A stretch of DNA of 64,000 bases from Syngnathus acus (lineage: Eukaryota; Chordata; Actinopteri; Syngnathiformes; Syngnathidae). A program made the position numbers and the translations under genes. Below, in pieces: positions 50,601 through 64,000 of this stretch. Within the stretch, counting starts at the first letter, position 1, and each line of letters starts with the position of its first letter. The notes below the pieces were generated by a model. The model was given only the letters and a program-made list of their open reading frames with translations. It did no database searches and was not told where the DNA came from. The DNA is taken from positions 10,100,501 through 10,164,500 of the forward strand of contig NC_051094.1 of NCBI RefSeq assembly GCF_901709675.1, written 5' to 3'.

Positions 50601-53579
50601 CAGCGTTGTTTCTCTTGCTCTCTGTTCTCAGCCTCATGCTGCTGCTGGTCCTTCCTGTCAAAGCAACAATCAAATCAAACCAATGCTCATTTGAGACAGT
50701 CAATACGCTCGCTTGGTTGTCACTACCCACTTGTGTTGCTCAATTTGCACGGCCCTCTCCTTGTCCCGTTTGTCTCTCAGCGCTGCCTCCTTGACTTCCC
50801 TGTCTTTCCTCTCTTTCTCCAGATGCTGGCGCTCTTCATCAGCTTTGCGTCGCTCCTCCAGACGACGTCTCTCTTCCTCTTTCTGGGGCACGAAAAGGAA
50901 AGACAAGCACAGATTTGAGTGTGCTATGACGACACTGACAATGTGTGTTCAAAGCATATACAAAGCAAACTAAACCAGAAAGATGTCTTGTGAACCAGGA
51001 TTCATTCTGTGTCTGCGTCAGGTATGGAAAACCTGAGGAGCAGCTGCGGACCTACCTCCGCCTGTGCCCAGAATGTGTCCTTGTTGGTCTTCCTGATTTC
51101 AGACATAGCGTTGGTCTTCTGGTATACCGAGCCCTGCAACAAGGACAACCAACATGAATTCATCTGCTGGTTACAGCCAAGTAGGGAAATCAATTCAGCC
51201 TTCAACAGGTAGCCAGTAAAGAGCATAAACTTAATAGCTCCTAAACAGAACTTTGTTCCCATCCCAATTACTACCTACTTCAAAGTCTCAAGTTAAGACT
51301 AAACACTGCATTGCAGAAGAGACAAGCAGAGAATGAGGCATACCACGGGACCCTGGGGGCCGCTGTCTTGGAAGCGACTGGAGGTTTCTTTGTGGAAGTT
51401 GTAGTTGGCGCCTGAGGCCTTGGCCACCTTCTCCATGATCACCTCAGGCTCGACATCCTCATCCGCTCGGGCATTCACTGTAACGTGGGCCCCCTGAAAC
51501 CCATTTAAATTAAAGTTCCATTTACTGCGCAGTCTGACAAGCGCTGGTGTTAACTTGGTGTCTTGCCAGGTGCTCGCTTCTATGATATACGACGTATGAC
51601 ATTGAAAGTACTCCAACGGAGCCTTTTTCCACACATGCATGCGGCTTTGACGAATAGTCTTCTCTTCATGTCGTCCCCCAAAGATTAACAAAGTGCAATT
51701 CGGCATGTTTTAAACACAAACAGATGGTAGGAAAAAAAAAGTCAAATGTATATTTAAATGAGTGCCGTGTTACCTTCAGAAAGTTTGCCATGGAGCTCAC
51801 ATGGTTTGCACAAAGTCCTTTCCTGGAATCATTCACTCCTTCCCCAGTCTTAAACACAAAACAAATTGGTTCTAGAGGACAGGTTTACTGGTGTAAGAGG
51901 ACAAATGTGGTGGAATGCAGTACTGACCCAGTTGATGAGGACATATTTAGGGAGACCGGAATTTGGGTCCTGGACCCGACAGAAGCCATACATGACTTTT
52001 CCACTGTTTAGCTCCTCCACCAGCTCCTCCAAGCCTCCATCTGATAGAAAAACATTGTGGGAATTGTCAAATGGCCACTGTGGTTGCTTGTATAACAGGG
52101 AACATTTTTGCCTTTGCAAATGACGGGTTGAGACAGCAGAGGCAAGCGCTTGCTTTGTGCTGATCTTCCAGCGCTGCGGTTGCATGCTGACAGAGACATT
52201 CCAACACGCATCTGATATTGTTGTGTTTAGATGACAAAAGCTTGATAGACGCCGTAACAAATTACTCACCTCCCTTTTCGGCCAAGCGGATGTCATTACT
52301 GTTTCCTTCGTAGGTGAACAAGGCCCTGAGGAGGATACGGAAAATAGATTACAATGTCGCTCTTTTTAAACAGTTGTATTACTTTGAGGCTCCATTTATA
52401 TATTTAGTTTTACTGCATGTGGAAAGAGCCAAAGCAGCGGTACCGGTTTTAAAACATGCCATTGTCAAGGTATTTGTTTTTGGTATCTTCACTCATTTTC
52501 CGCCAGCCCAGTTAAAATGGATCTTTGGCGGCTATATATTATTACGGCAGTGAATAAGTTAATAACGTGGATATGATATTCTTAGTCACAATACACCAAG
52601 GATCAATAATTCCAGCAGATGAGTCACGCTCTTGGAACAACAATGTGAAGAGAAGCAGGTTGAGACGTGCAATGAGGAAAAGCGAAACTGCACAGCACAA
52701 ATTACAAACAATTAGCAAGAGAATGTAAACAAGAAGAAAGTGAAGCATTTTATCTTTGGGGCAAATACATGCTTTTGACTTCTCTGGACAGTTCATTGAA
52801 GTGACAGTGGATCATGATCTCTCCATGACACATTAACATTGAAGTGACAATGGATCATGATCTCTCCAGGACACATTAATGTGCCTTGGCCCAATAGTTG
52901 CGAATCACAATAGGTCACAGCGGGAGCTCTATAAATACACTCTCATTTTGATCTGCATATTAAGATTGTGAATGGTGAAAATCGAAATCCCTGAAAAGTA
53001 GCTCGTTTCAATGAATACTTGAACTGCTTATGATGTCACCAACGAGCAAGTATGTGAAGATGACAAACAAGAAAGAAAAGTTCGTGGCACCATATTGAAT
53101 TTGTCATCAATTTCCTCATCATTGCTTAACCAGGAAGTGGGTGCACTGCTAGATTTCGTTCGTTAGTCAGAAATAAATCTACATGCAAAACATTTGAGGG
53201 GAAAAAACTAACAATTTGGATGCAGTATTTCCAATGAATGATCGTGCATGGATATTGATGAAAGAATATCAGATGACAAGTTATTGTCAATGAACTGACC
53301 GCACGGATTATTAACGAACAAAAATACATGTTGGTTGACAATATAGCATACGTTGGAGTTTACGAGAAAATATATTTGTTAAACACTGGCAACTTAACGT
53401 TACTTCACGCCTGACATGCTGCGATGCTAACCAGCATCATATCGCAATGTCTCCTTATTCAACTACGGAGTTTCCGTGTGCTATGATGAGCCTTACCAAT
53501 TGGTGTCGGATTTTTCATTCACGACTTCTTTGTACGCCGCTGTTAACGCGGGGCCGTTTTTGCTGAGGTTTACTGCCAT
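47660..53579 (-). CDS. dbnl: Drebrin-like protein (DBNL/mAbp1/HIP-55)
   Basis: Cortical F-actin-binding adaptor linking actin to dynamin-dependent endocytosis and to signalling. Fifteen coding exons: 53497-53579, 52270-52325, 51928-52040, 51774-51848, 51344-51493, 51056-51133, 50731-50882, 50600-50654, 50328-50396, 50085-50208, 49746-49856, 48694-48768, 48479-48537, 48324-48408, 47660-47796. They give 473 residues (human 430). The ADF-homology domain, about 1-134, contains [46 protein letters not shown] and NWTGEGVND. An actin-binding helix region follows with [15 protein letters not shown]. Residues 186-277 are a charged Glu/Arg/Lys-rich coiled coil, then a Pro/Ser-rich linker with tyrosine motifs (CEYDEPE). 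The C-terminal SH3 domain has [18 protein letters not shown] and [20 protein letters not shown]. Start is the first ATG in MAVNLSKNG. Teleosts may have two copies; I cannot tell which this is. Confidence 0.95.
48053..48125. repeat. Fish interspersed repeat fragment (ggagcctatcccagct family)
   Basis: The sequence catgctggagcctatcccag, with gcagggtacac and agttgccagtcaat, matches the same family seen at 59979-60105. It lies in a dbnl intron. Confidence 0.7.
49650..49673. repeat. A24 homopolymer
   Basis: A run of 24 A residues lies in the dbnl intron after the exon at 49746-49856. It may be the tail of an old retroposed insertion. Confidence 0.85.
52794..52879. repeat. 43-bp tandem duplication in the first dbnl intron
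   Basis: Two adjacent copies, 52794-52836 and 52837-52879, both begin cattgaagtgaca and end gacacattaa. They differ at two positions. Each contains the palindrome atcatgat. Confidence 0.92.
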
Positions 53580-56550
53580 GGTTCTGTTGAACTGAGCTCT
53601 GCTGGGCTGAGCTAGCCAGCTAGCTTTCCTATCCGGGATGCGCCCTTCCTTCCTTGCTTGCCTGCTGGAGGCGTGGCGCTGACGTTACCTTTCAGCTAAC
53701 CAGGACGTTTATCTTGCTCTGCTACTGGCTAACATGCAAAGCAACCCTCATTCGCAAAAGACAGCGCGAATGAGCGGTGCTTGTCTGCAACCTTTGATAT
53801 ACAAAAGTGCTGCATCAAATCAGTACAAGTTGTCCATTTCAGTTATTCTATGCGTTGATTTTAAATCACTGAATATTTTCAATTCTTTGACAACTCTGGA
53901 AAATAGATTTGAAACAACAGCAGAGACGTACAGGTAAATGAATCAAACATATCCCGCATCTCCTGTCATTACGTCAGACTTCATTCAAATGTAATCTTTT
54001 TAATATATCAAAGCCCAACTGTGCGACGTACATCACCCGGAGAATCGATGTTTATGACACAGACATATACAATTTTATTAAAATGCATCATATTAATGTG
54101 CACACAAAAACATCCTGACCACGGCAGCTCTCTGGCCTTGTGAGGACAAATTTGAAATCTGACAGTCTCATTGCCAATAAAATTATATCGTCCAACACAA
54201 CTAATTGTGAGGACCCTGGGCAGATTACATTTGATATGCACATAAAGGTATAAATTTGATTAGATGTTGGTAAGTAGTGGAAGTTCTGATCAGGTTTAGG
54301 CAAGCAGAGAAACAAGGCTTGCTGCCATCCCACTCTTCTGTTCTTTTCTCTTTGCATTTCACCTACCACTTTACTTACCAGCATTTCACTCAATCATTAC
54401 ATTTCGAAATTTATTGCAGAAAATTGAAAATGACAACAAAGCCATTGATTTTACTCATGTTTAATGTCAACAGTTACCTTGTGTGGACAAAGTGAAGATA
54501 TGTGGATGCTCAATGTTACAGTTCAAGCACAATTGCAAAATTTAAGCTGCATGAAAGCCAGCCCTGAATTGGGGAAGGGGGTGGGGGACTCAAACCATGA
54601 CATCAAATTTAGGTAATTGACACTTAAGATGTATTTTTTTGCCCCCGTACGTATATAGAAAATGTGGATTAAGGCTAAAAATGTCAGATGTGTTAGGCGA
54701 TGAATTATAACAAAATCCCTGATATTTGGCAAGTGGCCGAGAGAAGGTTCTCTACAGTGCAAAGCATGCCAAGCTGCCTATAAACTTTATTGAGCACAAG
54801 AGTCAATGGTAACATCAGTCACGATGGATTGAGGCTGCATTCAGTCATTCAATAGGAGGAGCTTGTAGCCAAATAATGTACACAAAGTCTAAATCTGTAC
54901 TCCATTGAGTACAGCTTTTCGAAACCTTAGAATATAGAGTGTTTTGGGCATTTTCCTTACAACAACAATAAATATTGCAATCAAAACCATGGTCTAAATC
55001 CTAGCATAAAAGCTAGTAAATGCTCATGCTTTGCTATGGACCATGTGTGGGATGGTGTGTTTCTTGAACTTTATCCTAATAAATAGTTTCCCTTTATATT
55101 GGCAGCATCGGTACATGGAAAAAAAATAGCACACGCTAACTAGTTTAGCCAAAAGTCACAATGTATTAGATTGAAACTAACATTATATAACACATTCCCA
55201 TCATGATTACACCAGATGATGTGGCAACAGAAGGCTAAAAGTAAATATCTTAAAAGACACTACACAAATGTGGCAACCAGACAGATGGTAAAGTTGAGGT
55301 TGTTTAGATATACCTGCGAAATCATAATTAGGAGCATGGAGTACTGCAGTCTTACATCACCTCAATAAAAAAAAAAAATTAACTTACCCTGAAAAGCATT
55401 ACTTCAATTTCACTTTAGAGTAGCAACAAAAGCATCAGTAGCATAAACGTGAAGTTGTTCACATCCAAGTTTTGTGAATAAAACAAATGTAAAGCGTGAA
55501 AGGAGACTCCTTTCCAACTCACCGGACAACAACTAAATTAATACTAATGTAAAACACACATCAGGGTAGATGATCTATTTTGTCTTTCAGGACATTTGTT
55601 TTGTTTTATGAGCGTAATAGTCCAACTTACGATACGGGCCCCGGGCATTATTCTGTTATGACAAAGGCTGATGATTGGCTTTGATACCTGAGTAACTGTA
55701 CTGGAGGTAACACACAGCTTAGCTACATGCCGAGGAGTAGCCATGATCATACAAGCAATGTCTTGTTACGGTAATATTTGGCAGACCCAACATAAATGGA
55801 TTCTTATGCAAGACAACTAACTGCAAGGGAACAGTGACAAAATGTAACAAAATAATTCAGTTGCCATCTTGACCTACGTGCGAGTGTGCCGGGGGGTGTG
55901 GAAGGGCAAAGCTCCAGTGCTATCAACGCTACATGCTGCGATTCCTAAAGCAGAGGAAGATAATCTGATCAGTCCTTCTTTTTTTCTTACATTTTCACAT
56001 TGTCTTGGGGTAGTGTTAGTATGTGCCATATGATCAGCTGCTGGTAATGGCACTGCACCATTATTGTGTTGAACTGGGAACATTCTGTCTCAATTGCACG
56101 TTGACCGAAACATTAGAACACAGAAAGGCCACTAGATCCAGGGAAATACAGTAAGAGAAGACATCCAGCGGGACATAGGCAGCATCCTCATAGTCAAGGT
56201 GATGGTTTCCAAAATCCAGCCAGTAAAACAACATGACAATGAAAGGGTTGTATGTAAAGCAACAAAAATGGCTGCAAGAACAATAATAGCAAGAAAGAGT
56301 AACAGTTTAAAGTCTTGAGTGTAGCGTATGGGCTGTGAGTAGTGTCTGGTTCCAGGAGCCCTACAGGTCCTGCTCATACCCACGCACGCATCAAGGACAG
56401 CGAATTGGATCAGCTCAGCACATTTTTACATTGCTGCCTTGTCCAAAAGGTTGCCTGTTGTCTTGTGTTGTTTTTTTTCCCTATGCCTCCAGTAACAAAT
56501 CAAACATGTTTCTGTTGTTCTTCTTTTGGATTTCCATTTCCCTGGCAACC
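53580..56550. other. dbnl 5' flank and presumed ube2d4 3' UTR
   Basis: The left end is the dbnl promoter region. The remaining sequence up to 56550 follows the ube2d4 stop codon on the minus strand and is probably a long 3' UTR plus intergenic DNA. A minus-strand AATAAA at 54786-54791 is one candidate end. No coding exon was recognised. Confidence 0.45.
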
Positions 56551-61221
<4,671 letters not shown>

Positions 61222-64000
61222 TGCCCCAATGGCTGTGCTTGGTAGCCTGTCAGCTAACCGTTAGATATGAACATATACAATGTATGTTCGGTGGTGGCGT
61301 AATTTCCAAATTACACCTTGCAAGAGGATGCAGGCATTCACGTCGGGACTACAATTACTTTGGTATTTTGCTTTCTGCAGCAACGTAATCATCAAACATT
61401 TAAAAATCGTATTTTCTCTATGTTGCTAGTCCAAAAATTGACGAGGTGTTTGCTAGGACCCCTGCGATCGTATTCTCGCCCTCTTCCAAGGCAGGCGCAA
61501 GACTGTTGGGCAATCATCGCGAGACTTCACTTCTTGGATTGATTATTTTATTTCAGTTTTTCCTTTATTTCAAATCAAACATTCGCAGATTACGGTATAG
61601 AACCTTCGTTTGAACGCAGAATAAATATTAATATAACTAGTCATCTAGAGCAGTGTTTCTTAACTGCGAACACGTGAAGGCACCGTGGGATTTTAAAATT
61701 AGTATAACGCAATAATAATAATAAAAATAAAATAAAAAAGTAAAATAATAACAATTCTAGAGATTTCACTACACTATTTCACTACTACTACTACTACAAG
61801 TTTAATAAATCAGACACTTATGGCATGGCACTCTTTATGGTGTTTTTTGCTTTCATCCCCAAATGCTTTGCGCTGGTTGGAAGGGTACTTGGATGAAAAA
61901 TTATGTTGCTGGGGGTACATGAGAGAAAAAAAATCTAGAGGGTTAGTGTAGTCTATCGACTGCGAACTGTCAAATCCCCTATAATGTCAGAATCGTCCTA
62001 CTTTATTGTCTTAAATCAAATTCAGAGTATTGCGAGTGGCTAATGCGTTCAAAACAAAAAGGGCAACGGTGTGGCCAAGTAACCACAAGATGTCACTATT
62101 TGAAAAGAACAAACAGACTGAGTCCAATCAAACCAGTAAATCAGTAAATAATACACGTTGTTATACTGGATCATATCATCACATGTATTTGATGTCAGAA
62201 TTCCAACACAATGGAGCCGCATTTTTCTTTTTTTTTTTATCGACTTACATGCATTCGCAAAGGAAAAAAAAAGATTCCCGTGGTTGCTAATTCCACACGC
62301 TATCATCATAAAGTCATTATGTTCTCTGACTCAGCTGCATGCACTGCCTGCTTTCTGCACAGCCTTGTTTTTGCAATGGCTCATGAACTTTCCTTTATAT
62401 GTGTTAAACAAGGGTGAAAAAAGACCTCTCATTATTTTAGTGAGTTTGCATGAATGGGCTGCAGTGTTCATTCTTCTTAAATGGCTGATTCAGTGTCAGG
62501 TTGAGGATCCTATCGTCAATGTGACACTGAGAGAGACCATTTTCCTTTGGAAAACTAAAGATTCCTTCAGATAATATCTTATTGTTTGCTCATCTCTGTG
62601 CTCTCAATGACCTGCCTGTCCCGAGGCCTTGCTGTAATCAGATTCAGCAGGCAGCAGAGGTAGCACTTTGGCTCCTTAAGCACCAGGGGCCTTGTGTTGG
62701 AAGCTTTGGAACAACTGTTTATCAGGTTTTCAGACACGCGCTGTTTGTGCCAAGCCTTGGTTCACGTTGTCAACCAGTGTCAATAGTTAGGAAACTAACT
62801 ATTACTTTGCTTGCTCCCAGATATCCTTTAAACCCACACGTTTGTAGTTGACACTCACGAGATACTTGAAGGCACAAGGTGAATGCAAATAGTCAGCAAT
62901 AAGTTAGTTAACGTATTTGTTTCCAAAAGGTAAAATATCACTGTCCCCGCCGTACAGGGATTTTCCCACCCGCAGCCCCAATTCAGTGTTCGGTTACACG
63001 ACTGGTGGCGCAAGTTCTAAACTGACGTATGAGCCAAGGTGTGAATGTGTAAGGACCAGGACGATATGGGTGGGGGTGAGAGCTTAGGCGAGCCGTCTCA
63101 TGATGGCTATAGCCTGTAGTGTTGTAATTTGAGCCAATGGACTCAGCAGACCTCAGCGACGCATCGTTTTGGTCACATGAATCATACTGGTTCAATTGTA
63201 TAACAGAAAGCTTTTCACGTTTTTGTGGCAATTACGCTCCGACTCTGAGCCCGAGTGTATTCTTCCCTCATTGGCCTTTTTCCCATGGTCGCCATGACAA
63301 GGCACATATTCTGTCATTTTCCAAATTCACTTAGATTGCTCTTGTTAATGGCCAAATTATCCAATAAAAGCAGAAGCAATTAATTCTGAGCACAAGCCGG
63401 GCTCACAGTCCCCAGAGGTGTTCTACCTTGGGTCAGTGTATCAGCTTTCTGAGGGTTCTCCCACAGAACAAAGATCCATTGTTGTCACACACTAAGAGAT
63501 ATTTGTTCACCCCTTGCATCAATGGTCTTGATTTGATTATACACTCAGGCTATATGTGCAAGTAGCACTCATGTTTACAGTGAAGTCAGCACTCTGCACA
63601 ATCAAATAATTATTGAGCTCAGCAAGGGGAAAAAAAGGTCATTATGTGCGAAGCGATCTGTGTGTTTCATGACTTATTTCCTTGGCTGTGATTTGATTTT
63701 GCTTGTCAGTGTTAAGGTGCTCCTTGACCCAGACCATCTCAGTATCAAACCTTAAACCCTTTTGTTTTGGGGATTGAGTTTGCCTGATAATTGTAATGAG
63801 AAAAAAAACCCACCTATAAGTGGTTCCTACTTTCTGTGGCTACATTAAAAGCTAGCCTCACACATTCTTCACAATGCATGAATGAATAGCATGGCATACT
63901 TCATTACATTACAAAGTTCAATTTGAAAGATTTAAAGGCAGTACAGTAAGAGTATAATTCTTAATCGCTTGTCTAGTTTGTACATAAAGGCACATGCGGT
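61222..64000. other. ube2d4 upstream region, no gene recognised
   Basis: The left end is the ube2d4 promoter. A possible hAT-like remnant begins at about 61652 (cagtgtttcttaact), with a related ggggtacatgaga-type segment near 61910. Beyond that I see no exon with family resemblance, and the remaining open frames look random. Confidence 0.45.

Noticed and set aside
62158-62574. 138-codon plus-strand open frame near the right edge
   Set aside because: It has a Phe-rich composition from T runs and no recognisable domain or exon borders.

Overview
The window is vertebrate nuclear DNA, almost certainly from a teleost fish. Genes are split into many short exons with GT/AG introns. Intergenic DNA carries fish-type interspersed repeats: Tc1-like elements, hAT-like miniature elements with target-site duplications, a LINE reverse-transcriptase fragment and microsatellites. 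There are no operons, CRISPR arrays or phage. I reconstructed every coding exon below by hand from splice sites and reading-frame continuity. Coordinates are therefore inferred, but the exon lengths sum to intact frames in every gene.

Layout, left to right: an INPP5A-like inositol polyphosphate 5-phosphatase (minus, 1627-9802, last exon not found); gpat4, glycerol-3-phosphate acyltransferase 4 (minus, 12099-19665); polr3d, RNA polymerase III subunit RPC4 (minus, 22012-23944); phyhip, phytanoyl-CoA hydroxylase-interacting protein (plus, 28199-30734); a glycogen-targeting PP1 regulatory subunit of the PPP1R3B/C family (minus, 32160-33144); gins4/SLD5 (minus, 35173-37462); arid5a (minus, 38462-44230); dbnl, drebrin-like/Abp1 (minus, 47660-53579); ube2d4, a ubiquitin-conjugating enzyme (minus, 56551-61221). 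The last 2.8 kb shows no gene. Only phyhip lies on the plus strand: it is head-to-head with polr3d and tail-to-tail with the PP1 subunit.

The genes do not form one pathway; the block is a synteny unit. From general knowledge of the human genome, GINS4 and GPAT4 are neighbours on 8p11, POLR3D and PHYHIP are neighbours on 8p21, and DBNL and UBE2D4 are neighbours on 7p13. ARID5A is on 2q11 and INPP5A is on 10q26. The window therefore joins several conserved pairs in a fish-specific order. The INPP5A-like protein is visibly divergent from mammalian INPP5A and sits beside gpat4, which suggests a whole-genome-duplication paralogue rather than the direct orthologue.

I found no sign of a new multi-gene biological system. 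The most interesting points are the INPP5A-like paralogue, the acidic insert and short tail of the PP1 subunit, a tandem duplication that doubles the polr3d poly(A) signal, a pair of near-perfect transposon-end hairpins in a gpat4 intron, and two related hAT-type miniature elements.
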